Shown here: positions 42,111 to 52,300 of the stretch, one piece after another
How positions within the stretch are numbered: the stretch's first letter is position 1
How the letters are laid out: the number at the start of each line of letters is the position of its first letter
Source: a virus
DNA length: 64,000 bases
IMG/VR virus record: IMGVR_UViG_3300024264_000007
Location: 62,001 to 126,000 of that record
Strand: one strand, 5' to 3'
The notes under the pieces: generated by a model
The model's input: the letters and a program-made list of their open reading frames with translations, nothing else
Databases searched by the model: none
Told to the model about the DNA's origin: nothing
Made by a program: the position numbers and the translations under genes

Positions 42111-43700
42111 TTACTCCTGGTCATTTTCTTCTTCATCTTCTTCTGGTTGTTCGTTTTCGTAATACAGATTCACTTTTAGCGTTATTGTATGAGTTCCCAT
42201 ATTAGCATCTGGACTTGTAAATGTAAATGTATTAGTTGTCTCGTACTCCTTAACATCTCCAGAGTTAGCATTATCACATTTCCACTTGGTAAAAGTACCA
42301 TTAGTTGTACCATAAGTCCAAGAAGTGCTAGTTATTGCAGTGCCTCCAGAAATGTTTCCGCTCAGAGTACCCTCATTGAAGGTACCATGAGTAGAGGTAC
42401 TTCTAGCAACAGAATAATTAGTTCCAGCATCGTCTATTTTGTATAGAAGAACATCACTATTTTCTTCAATGTTTTGATCCTGACCATTTTGAGTACCGCC
42501 GGTATTTGTTTCTTTCAGATATGCATCAGGAAGTCCAAATGCATCAGCTGAAGCATAAACATATACATTAACATCATTACTTGATTCAACACAATATAAT
42601 ACAATCCAAGGTTCTCGACCGCTAGAATCTATAAGTGACATCTCACAATGAACTTCAGCATATGGAGCAGTCGTAGTACCAATGTTTTGCTGTTGTAATT
42701 CACTAAAGATAAACGGTGTTCGTGCATTTCTTGAGCTTTGTGTATTAACAATTACTGGAGTTGTAAATGGTGACCTATGGTCATATGTAAATGGTGACCT
42801 ATGGTCGTATGTAAACGGACTTTGATAAGGCGACCTATGGTCATATGTAAATGGTGACCTATGGTCGTATGTAAACGGACTCTGAGACGGTGACCTATGG
42901 TCATATGTAAATGGTGACCTATGGTCGTATGTAAACGGACTCTGAGACGGTGACCTATGCTGATAAGTACTCGGCGATTGATGCTGATAAGTGTCTGGAC
43001 TTCTATGTTGATAGATACTAGGTTCTCTATTATCGTATGTAGAAGGCGACCTATGGTCATATATCAACGGACTTCTATGTTGATAAGTAAACGGACTTTG
43101 ATAAGGCGACCTATGGTCATATATTAAAGGTTGTCTATTTTGATATGTAGAAGGTGTTCGAGAAGGACTTCTGTGGTCATATGTTAAAGGACTTCTGTGG
43201 TCATATGTAAAAGGACTTCTATGTTCATATGTTAAAGGTTGTCTATTTGTATAGATGCTAGGCGTTCTAGTCTGAGTCGGTGTACGATATATCAAAGGAC
43301 TTCTATGTTGATATGTAGAAGGTTCTCTATGTTGATAATTTAACTGATAAGTAAACGGTGACCTATGTTGATATATCAAAGGACTTCTATGTTGATATGT
43401 AGAAGGTGTTTGAATATTGTATATTGAAGGCGCCCTACTTGTGTATATAGCAGGCGACCTATGTTGATAAGTTGTTTGTGCGATACCTTGAGCAATTATT
43501 GGATTTTGTGCATTACTAGGCGTCTGAACATTTGTAGGTGTTCTACTTTGATATGTAAATGGTTGTGTTCCTTGAGTAGTAACCTGATAAATTCTTTGTG
43601 CGATATTCGGTTGTTGACCGGTTGCAGGTACTCTGGCTAAAAAGGGTTGCTGAAAAGTTCCACCATTCTTATCATGTTTTATAAAAATATCGTCTGACAT
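42111..43700 (-). CDS. Octapeptide-repeat protein D with C-terminal beta domain (529 aa)
   Basis: Residues about 45-330 are YDHRSPFT and YQHRSPST octads with runs such as SPSQSPFTYDHRSP. The last ~190 residues are a different, folded domain: AEVHCEMSLIDSSGREPWIVLYCVE, VYVYASADAFGLPDAY, YKIDDAGTNYSVARS, and a beta end with an acidic tail (EEDEEENDQE). This suggests a fibre with a distal globular domain. It sits between the proximal fibre and repeat protein C. Confidence 0.75.
   Translation of the reverse strand: MSDDIFIKHDKNGGTFQQPFLARVPATGQQPNIAQRIYQVTTQGTQPFTYQSRTPTNVQTPSNAQNPIIAQGIAQTTYQHRSPAIYTSRAPSIYNIQTPSTYQHRSPLIYQHRSPFTYQLNYQHREPSTYQHRSPLIYRTPTQTRTPSIYTNRQPLTYEHRSPFTYDHRSPLTYDHRSPSRTPSTYQNRQPLIYDHRSPYQSPFTYQHRSPLIYDHRSPSTYDNREPSIYQHRSPDTYQHQSPSTYQHRSPSQSPFTYDHRSPFTYDHRSPSQSPFTYDHRSPFTYDHRSPYQSPFTYDHRSPFTYDHRSPFTTPVIVNTQSSRNARTPFIFSELQQQNIGTTTAPYAEVHCEMSLIDSSGREPWIVLYCVESSNDVNVYVYASADAFGLPDAYLKETNTGGTQNGQDQNIEENSDVLLYKIDDAGTNYSVARSTSTHGTFNEGTLSGNISGGTAITSTSWTYGTTNGTFTKWKCDNANSGDVKEYETTNTFTFTSPDANMGTHTITLKVNLYYENEQPEEDEEENDQE
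42760..43500 (-). repeat. 24-bp coding repeats in repeat protein D
   Basis: Alternating YDHRSPFT-type units; several copies between 42765 and 42960 are nearly identical (recurring ggtgacctatggtcatatg on the plus strand). Confidence 0.85.
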
Positions 43701-43710
43701 ATTTTGTTCA

Positions 43711-46089
43711 CTATATTAAAAAGAAAAGATGACCAATCTCTTTTCCACTACCACTCGGAAGACCACTAGATAAATCTGAGTCTGTTATCACACTATAATC
43801 TAACTCTATGTCGTTACCATCTAGAGCGATACCATTACTAACTGAAGCTTCGAATGTTATCTCACCATCTGTAGTTGTATTAGTACCACCTTCTGGATTA
43901 TCATTGTAGGTGATTTTTATACCTTTATTTAGTTCAACATTATCACTCACCTTAAAGACATCTGCAACTCTGTTGTCTGTAAAGAATACAGCAGAAGCGT
44001 CTTCAGTTAAATTACTAGTACTACCAGCTTGGTCAGCAGGGTTCCAAGCACTACCACTCCAAACTAATACTTGACCAGTATTTGCACCACTATTGACATT
44101 TGCTAAATCTTCTAAGTCGATTGATGGTAAGTCTGATAATGCGAGATTGACTGAGGTGGAAATAGATACATTACCCTTTGCAGTCTGAGTCTGGGTACCA
44201 GTGACTTTGCCTGTTAATGTGAAAGTTGAATTGTCTACTACAAGGTCAACAGTTCCATCTGAATCTTGATATGTTGCAGTAATACCTGTTTCAGTATTGC
44301 CTGTGAACATTCCACCAGAAATGTCTTGTACTTTCTCGGTGAGTGTGACATTCGACCATGTACCATTAGTGTCTTGTACTAAGATTTGGTCATCAGTATT
44401 GTTTCCATCTGAAACATCGTATAAATCATTTAGAGCAAGTTGAGTATCAGTAATATCTCCTTTTGTCAAATCTCTAAGAGTAGTTGCAATTGTCAAATTA
44501 CCCTTTGCAGTCTGAGTAGCAGTACCTGTGACTCCACCTGTTAATGTGAAAGTTGAATTGTCTACTACTAGATTTGTTTTGCCTGTAGTATCGTTGTATG
44601 TGACTGATAGACCTGTTTCAGTATTACCAGCGAACATTGCACCAGCGATATCTTCAACTCTCTCTTGCATTGGCGTATTCACCCATGCACTACCATTATA
44701 CAATAAAACATCATCATTTGCAAGCGCTGAATTGGTTACATTTGCAAGATAATCTATATTCTTTAATGCGATTCTAGCGTCTGCTCTTGCATCTGTATAA
44801 TATAGATTAGAACTATGTTCTGTTAAGTTTTGTGTTGTGTGGTTTGCAATACTTGAAACTGTACCAGTCAAAGAACCTGCGTTTGCATTACTGTCGTGGT
44901 CAGATGTTGTATCTAGTATTGTGTGAGTACCAGCAAAGTTTTTAATGTTATTAACTACAGAACTACCTGATTTGAATACTGAGTTTGTGTCACCTGTTAT
45001 ATCATCGACACTTGTAATGTCGCCACCAGTGATACTCAATGTACCATCTGTTAGAGTTCCTACTGTTGCAGTTCCTGATACATTTGATAAGTTTGAATAT
45101 ACATTTGACCATCTCTTTGATGTTAAACCCAATGAATATGTATTAGTTGTTTCTGGTCTTAAATGAGAGTTTGCATAACCTGTAAATGTGATTGTATCAG
45201 AAGCGGCGTTACCTAATGTTGTGTTTCCGTCTACTGTAAGGTTTGCATTTAAGTCTGTATTGCCATCAACTGTTAGTGTTGATGCCATATTTACTGTACC
45301 ATCAATGTCTACAACATCTAAATTAGATGTACCATTTACATCGATGTTACCTTCGATATCTAAGAATCCTGAGAATGTTCCGTTGACTGCGCCTGTTATA
45401 GAACCACTGTTGATACTCATTGTAGAATCAGTGATAGTAGGTGCAGTTAGTGTCTTGCCTGTTGTGAGTAAGATATCATCTTCTGCAAATGTCTTGCCTG
45501 CAAGTTGTATTGTATATCCAGATTCTAGTAGAGTTGTTGGTGATGAACTATCTCCATTTATAATAACACCGTTTGCATTGGTGTTATAGATTGTGTTCTC
45601 AACTGTTTTCTGGAAGAATGATGCAACTGAGTTTGCAATATTTGTTCCTACAAATGCACCAGTGTATGAGTATACATGAAGTCTATCGTTAGTAGACATT
45701 GCATTTGCTTGACCAGATGCATAAGTACCTGTTAGTGTGATACCCTCATGCGAACCTGTACCAGTAGGATTAGAAATAATGAAATCTACATCTTCTATCA
45801 AATGTCTTTCGTTTTTAAATACTTGAATCTTATCTTTTACAAAAATTAAGTTATTTACAAACTCATCGTTACCTGTAAATAGTGTTTGGTTTGTTGATGC
45901 AACGAATATGAACTCTTGGAAGAAAAACTGTTTGTCTTCTAAAACATTGACAGCATCAACTAGTGTTCCGTTGTTTCCAGATTTTAATCCTTCCCTTAGA
46001 CCAGAAACTTCACCCACATCATATGCGAGTTCGTTATAGGTAGTTCTAAAGTCTTCAATTGTTGCGAAGTTGTCTACTGTTTTAGCCAT
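43711..46089 (-). CDS. Proximal tail fibre protein (792 aa)
   Basis: The N-terminal ~190 residues (NFATIEDFRTTYNELAYDVG, FFQEFIFVASTNQTLFTGND, NERHLIEDVDFIISNP) form a baseplate-attachment-like domain found in T4-like phage fibres. The remainder is shaft-like (DVNGTSNLDVVDIDGTVN; LTEHSSNLYYTDARADARI; GNTETGLSVTYNDTTGKTN). It probably connects the baseplate to the distal fibres and repeat proteins encoded downstream. It overlaps the 73-aa coiled-coil gene by 8 nt. Confidence 0.82.
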   Translation of the reverse strand: MAKTVDNFATIEDFRTTYNELAYDVGEVSGLREGLKSGNNGTLVDAVNVLEDKQFFFQEFIFVASTNQTLFTGNDEFVNNLIFVKDKIQVFKNERHLIEDVDFIISNPTGTGSHEGITLTGTYASGQANAMSTNDRLHVYSYTGAFVGTNIANSVASFFQKTVENTIYNTNANGVIINGDSSSPTTLLESGYTIQLAGKTFAEDDILLTTGKTLTAPTITDSTMSINSGSITGAVNGTFSGFLDIEGNIDVNGTSNLDVVDIDGTVNMASTLTVDGNTDLNANLTVDGNTTLGNAASDTITFTGYANSHLRPETTNTYSLGLTSKRWSNVYSNLSNVSGTATVGTLTDGTLSITGGDITSVDDITGDTNSVFKSGSSVVNNIKNFAGTHTILDTTSDHDSNANAGSLTGTVSSIANHTTQNLTEHSSNLYYTDARADARIALKNIDYLANVTNSALANDDVLLYNGSAWVNTPMQERVEDIAGAMFAGNTETGLSVTYNDTTGKTNLVVDNSTFTLTGGVTGTATQTAKGNLTIATTLRDLTKGDITDTQLALNDLYDVSDGNNTDDQILVQDTNGTWSNVTLTEKVQDISGGMFTGNTETGITATYQDSDGTVDLVVDNSTFTLTGKVTGTQTQTAKGNVSISTSVNLALSDLPSIDLEDLANVNSGANTGQVLVWSGSAWNPADQAGSTSNLTEDASAVFFTDNRVADVFKVSDNVELNKGIKITYNDNPEGGTNTTTDGEITFEASVSNGIALDGNDIELDYSVITDSDLSSGLPSGSGKEIGHLFFLI

Positions 46090-46303
46090 GTAATTTCTCT
46101 ACTATATCTTTTAATAAGTCTTTAATTTCTGTTACCTCTTTCTTAAGAGTATTTATTTCATTCTTTTGAGTTTTTAAAAAATCTCTTCTTTTCATTGTCA
46201 ACCTATACTGTTCTTCGTTAGTATTGATAATGGCATGAGAGGATTCATCCCTAATTAGGTCTGAAAATCCTTCCACTTTATGTACTATCTTACGCAAGAG
46301 CAA
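46082..46303 (-). CDS. Small coiled-coil protein (73 aa)
   Basis: A charged helix from about residue 30 on, with heptad-type spacing (NTLKKEVTEIKDLLKDIVEKL), after a short SDLIRDESSHAI segment. It overlaps its neighbours on both sides (14 nt with the 2269-aa gene, 8 nt with the proximal fibre), so it belongs to the baseplate/fibre operon. It could be a linker or fibre trimerisation factor; no family is recognised. Confidence 0.65.
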   Translation of the reverse strand: MLLRKIVHKVEGFSDLIRDESSHAIINTNEEQYRLTMKRRDFLKTQKNEINTLKKEVTEIKDLLKDIVEKLHG

Positions 46304-49300
46304 TACACCTCAATGCAGTCACTAGTGGTACAATCGAAGTATTACTTGATTGACCAACAATCTTAACTACAAAACCTGTGAACTCTGGTAAACCTTCAGC
46401 AGTATATTCGTACTCTTTAAAGTTTCTTGCATCTTTTTCGGTCACCACATCTGGATCCCCATTCGTATTGAAGTATTCAAACCCTAAGTCATCGATAGGT
46501 GTTGTCTCGTCATTCTTTAATATCTTAAACATGAATTTTAAATCAGATTCAGGTGGTCTATAGTTGTCTGCAATAACTTTCAATGTAGTTGCAGGATTCT
46601 TAAGATTCACTTTTCTAGTGATATAGACCATGGCGTTATTATCGCCATCTGGATCAGTTGAAGGCACATGAATCATAGAACCAGTTGAACCACCAGGTAG
46701 GTCATTAGCAGAATCAATATCATTGATTCTATTCATGATACCCAAACAACCAATCGTACCAATATCAATTACTGGAGATAAGTTCTGGTTAGCACTAGTA
46801 AACTGTAATCTACATTCAAATGATTTATTATTTGTGCCACCAGTCTGTTCTTCTGCTTCATTAATACTCGATGCGATAATACTAGGTCTTTCGAAATAGT
46901 TATTGTCATTTAATGTAATGAATTCATTCTTTGAGCGTAATGTAAATGTTGAATCTAAATTATTATCTTCAGGTGAATTAGTTCCTGTTCTTCTAACACT
47001 TGACAATAATGTTGTGTCTTTATATGTTAAAGAAGGTATCATTGTATGCAATACATCATAGTACATGTTAGTAGTTGCATATGCTTGGCCACCACCAGCA
47101 ATAGTTGATTCAACTGCATTGGTATATGATAAGTGATACGATGTTAAGTCTGGTGTACATGCAAATGAGTCGATACCGTAATTATTGATACTACTGAATA
47201 CTTTATTAATTGAATCTACAGGGAAACCACCCAATGTATCTCCAACACTTGATAATGTTATAGTTGCATTGTTTGAACCATCATAGTTATTAATAGTGAT
47301 AGATTCGTTTGCAGTATAACCTACACCTGGGTCTTTGATTGTCACTGAACTAATTTGATTTCCACTATTAACTGTTATTGTATCAATCTTAAGTCCTGTA
47401 CCAGTACCACTGTAGGTATATCCTGTGGAATCCCAATTGGCGCCACTATTGTTATATGTACCAGCAGTTGGAGTTCCTGTTGTTGAACCTGCTACAGTTA
47501 ATACACCATTCTTCTTATCTCCTTCTACGCCATATATAACAACATTCGATTGATTGTCGTACATACCATGTGAGTAAGAGTATACTCTAAAGAATGATTG
47601 ATTAGAAAAAGTTTCTATTGAATTATTCTGCAATTTCTTGGGTGGTAAATGTGCGTTGTTAAACACGATGTTTGCAGCTGTAGTTGTATTAAACTTAGCG
47701 ACTCTCATATTAAACTTCAAGTCATCTGTTTGTTCTGCTGTCCATGTAGATGCGTTCTGAGACATGAACAACGAACCAGCGTATGGTTGTCCTGATATTG
47801 TCTGTCCAGTAATTAAATCTGTTTCGCCCATTCTGGAAATGAAACACTCGTAATCTGTTGAGTTAGTATACACAACAAAACAATATTCATGTTTGTCTTC
47901 TAGGTATACAGGTGACTCAAATGTAAATGTAGTTGCGGATGAACCATCATCTGAAGTATTGACTTCATCTGGATTCTTTGTCACAATTGAGAATGGTATA
48001 GTTGTCTGTCCTGGATATCCATTTATCATATTTCTGATTTCTACTGATACAGGTAAACTAGTTGCCTTACTCTTAAAGAATACATCTATAGATGTTAGGA
48101 ACATACCGCCATCAGATTCTACCATGAATGATTCTGCTAATGGGTCTTGCCAACCTCTTGGTTCTGCTGGAATATCAAAGTCAAATATTCTTCTGCCTTC
48201 TTCTCTTGGAAGAACCATTAAATCAGCGGGTGGGAACCTTGGAGGTAATGGTACAGGAGGTGGTATAGGAACAGTAGTAGGCGGTGTAGGCACAGGCACA
48301 GGTACCGGAACTGGTACAGGGACTGGCACAGGTACCGGAACTGGTACAGGGACTGGCACATATACCGGAGTTGGTGGCATAGGTGGTGGTGTCGGTGGTA
48401 CTGGAGGAGGCGGCACAATAGGTGGTGGTGGGGGTGGTAATGAACCATCTCCTGTCACATTTAATCTTTCACCTCTTCTTGTAATTGTTCTTTCGCCTGA
48501 TAATCTTTCTGTCACCACTCTACCATTTCTAGTAGATACTATTTCTGTTTGTGAACTATTTAAGAGACCTTGTGCTTGATAAATCTCTGCGCCCATTGAA
48601 TCTGGATTACTTTGATTCGATGACTGAGATGTTATCTTTAATTCTCTTTGTCCTGTTGGGAATCTTTGGAATTGGTCATTAGGTATTAAGAACTTACATT
48701 CTACTTTACCATTACCATTTGTTTTTATTCCAACACCCTTGTTTGTTGTTCCATCTTGTGAGAAGTCAGCACTACTAGGTGTGACATAACCATCTACTCT
48801 GATACCATCAAAGTATACAAAGTGTTTTGTGTTTGGTTTTAAGTTAGTTCCTACTGCGGTTATCTCTCTACTTCTAATGAAAGGTATAACACTGACACTA
48901 ACAACTCTATCGTTTCTTGTTTCTACAAAGTCTTCAACTACTGAAGTATTAACACCTTGTCTTGATTGAATTTCTGGTGTTTCGGTAATCTCTGTTGTTA
49001 TGATTGTACCTTGAACCCATTCACCACCTTGAGCAGGGTCACCAGACCAATTGCCAGGAACAGCTGCATCTACTGAAGAACTAACTACGGTTGGTTCACC
49101 AACCCATGTTGTCTGCCAGTTATTCCATATTGTTCCAAGTGAGTTTTGATTCTCTGCAAGAACAGCGTCAAAGTTTCCTTCTCTGTTGATTCTAACTTCT
49201 GGTAATTGTTCTGTATCATTCCATATATCAGAACCAGGAGTTAATTTGACATTACCTATAAATGCAAATACATGATATGGATTAACATTGACATGTCTAG

Positions 49301-52300
49301 ATGCCTTATCTTGATTTACATATGATACTTGTGAGTAAGGTAATGTAATTAAATCACCAGTCTGCTGATAACCAGTTGAACCAGATGCATTTAATTCCAT
49401 ATCAAAGAAGTTTGATACTGATTCTGGTCTTAATTGTCCCAATTTAGTATCTATACCAACATGATAATCAGGATGAGATACATCACCAATTTTGTGACCT
49501 CTGAAGTTATCTACTAAGAAACCAGATTTGAATCTATCGAAACCTTGTGCATCTAATATCTGTTTTGTTTGTGTGTCTTTCTCTAATAAAGACAATGCAG
49601 TAATTCTTTCTAAGTTTGTGACTCTCTGATTGATTTTACCAATGTCGCCCATTGTAAATCTTCTGTAGTCTTTTGTTTTTACTTGTATTTGTTTTACATT
49701 TCTTGTAAATGCAGGTATAAACAATTCGAACATTTCTAAAGAATCATCAATTGAATTTGGTCTTTGTGGTGTTAAGGTCGGATTACCTTGTGCAACTTCG
49801 AATTTACCACTTCTATGTAAGAATACTTTATCGATTCTAGGCACATAGAACTCTATGTCTGACTTAATCATTGATGTGGGTAAAGGACATCTTGAATATG
49901 TTGAATGTGATGTCGTAATATCAGCAGAAGATACTCCTAATAGATTATCTCTAGAGGATTCAAAACTTCTTGCTTCATATGCAAATGGAGATATTAAGTG
50001 ACCTGTACCATTACCACTACTGTAGTCTGATACATCTAATATACTTGCAATATTGAATACATAACTCTGACTAACTAAATCTGCATTACCAAATAGTTGA
50101 CCAACTGATGGTCTAAAGTCTACTGCATCTGCAAGTTCAAATTGTCCATCTGGTTCAAAACCACCCAAGTCTACTTTGTTTGGTGAGAAGTTAGGAATGT
50201 CTTTATATGGAACACTTGAATATGAATTTACATCATAGAAATCACCAGAACCACCTGTAAACATATCAAACAATACTGTTATTTGATTATTCGGTGTTGT
50301 CTGTCCTTGTTTTAAAATAAGTTTTGCGTGGTCGTAATAACCATCTCTTTGACCATTATCTAAAGAGTATCTACTTGTGATTTCAGGAGATTGAACTCCT
50401 AATGATGTTATGGTTGCAATTCCACCTGTTGTTTCATCTACTACTGTTTCGCCTGCGGTAAACTTTTCAGTTCCTAAATAGTAAAAATAACATGTTTGCG
50501 TATCAGTAAACTTCATAAGTTTAGCACGAACACCTGTTGTAGCACCTTTAATTATATTTCCTGTAGTACTTGTACCAGATGTTAGAGTTATGACTGCATT
50601 TGGTGGTGTTGCAATACCACTTGTATCTGTTCCTGGAACTGCCTCAAATATGCCTCTGATTTTGTATACATCTGAGACACCAAGAGATAGTTCTTTGTGG
50701 TCGTATGCAGTACCATAGAATGGATTATCTGCATGTGCATCGTTCTTAGTGAATCTTAATGCACGAAACTCTCTTAAGTTCTTTGATTTCGATGTTGGGT
50801 TAGTGACACTAACTGTATATGTCGCCCTTACGACTGCACCTGCATCAGCAGTTGCACCCAATACAACTTCACCTGATGACACATTGACGGAACTGACATC
50901 ATCGCCTCCTAGAACTACACCATCAGCTCTAGTTCTATTACTATCTGTTGATTGTTTTACAATTGCGAACTGATAGTTGTCGTTGTTTTTTGGTTCAAAT
51001 GATTCGTTTGCTTCTTTTGTGAGGTTTATCTCACCAGAAGAACCAACTGTAAATTCTTTTTGATACTTAACTGTAATCTCTGTAGGTGTTGATTTACTTA
51101 CATGGTCTCTAGGGAATGCAAATACTGTAGAAGATTGGTCTTGATTGTAAAGTTTTGCTCTTCGTCTAAGTAATCCAACTTGAACTGCACTTGTTGGCGC
51201 ACTAATTGTAGTCGCATTTGAATTGTCTGTAACCGAATCGATTACTTGTTCGACACCATTACCATCTAAGATTATATCACCCTTTCTTAGTTCAGTCAAG
51301 AAGGCAGTACCGACACCAGTCAAAGACTTATTACTATTGATTGTTGTTAGACCCGATATGATTTTGTCGTGGTCTAGTGCAATATTGGCAGTAAAGTGTT
51401 GTGTTCCTGTTGTTTCAGAAGACCTAGTTTGACCAACACTTCTTGCATCTTCTACCTGAAAACTACGAACAGCAGCGATAGTAGAAGACGAACTGTATGT
51501 ACCTTGTCCTTTTAATGCTAGGGCATCTGTTGTTTTAAATGTACCGACAACATCATGTACCATAACATGATTGTTTGTAGTATCTGCATATGCAACAATA
51601 CCTGTTGCACCAGATGCTGAACCTGTGACTTTATCACCTGCCTTAAAGTTGTCTGCGTTGACTGTACAACTTAGCATTGTGAACATCTTGATATCAAATA
51701 GATATAGATTTTCAAAAGCAGTTGAGTGTTCGTCAATGTTTCTTACTCTTGCAAAACCGATATGACCAACATAGTCTGCATCTGAATATGCATTAAGTGT
51801 GCCTGGTGTTGCAGTTGCCTTATCAAATAGTTGAATTGCTTTATATGATTCTGTATTTGTAGAATCACCAAACTCTGGTTGACCATGTGAATCTTTAATT
51901 CTTAATTTGTTTCCTAGTCTTGCAGGTGTGTTTGCGTTTGTAAGCGCCTCTGTTGTTCTTGCCTTGTTTAATGTTAAATTCGTTGTGCCTGTTTTATCAA
52001 TAGAGTAACCTTTAACATATGCTTTACCAGGAGAGACTTGCATAACAAATTGACTCTCATCTCCACCTTGATACGCTTCATAGAATCCTCTATTGAATCC
52101 GTCTAGTAAATGTTCTCTAAATGAATGTGTGAATTGTCGTATTACAAAATCACCATTCGCATCAAATGTTCTTTGTGCAAGTGTGTTTTCTATATGATTG
52201 TATACTGGTCTTTTTACTTCTAATTCTATAACACCATTACTAACTCTTCCCAACTCTACAAAGTTTGTATCTGTTGTAGCAGTTAGTGCGAACTTAGCAA

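Noticed and set aside
48218-48579. Frames in other phases across the Pro-Val hinge
   Set aside because: The low-complexity DNA keeps all frames open; only the Pro-Val frame continues into a large conserved protein.
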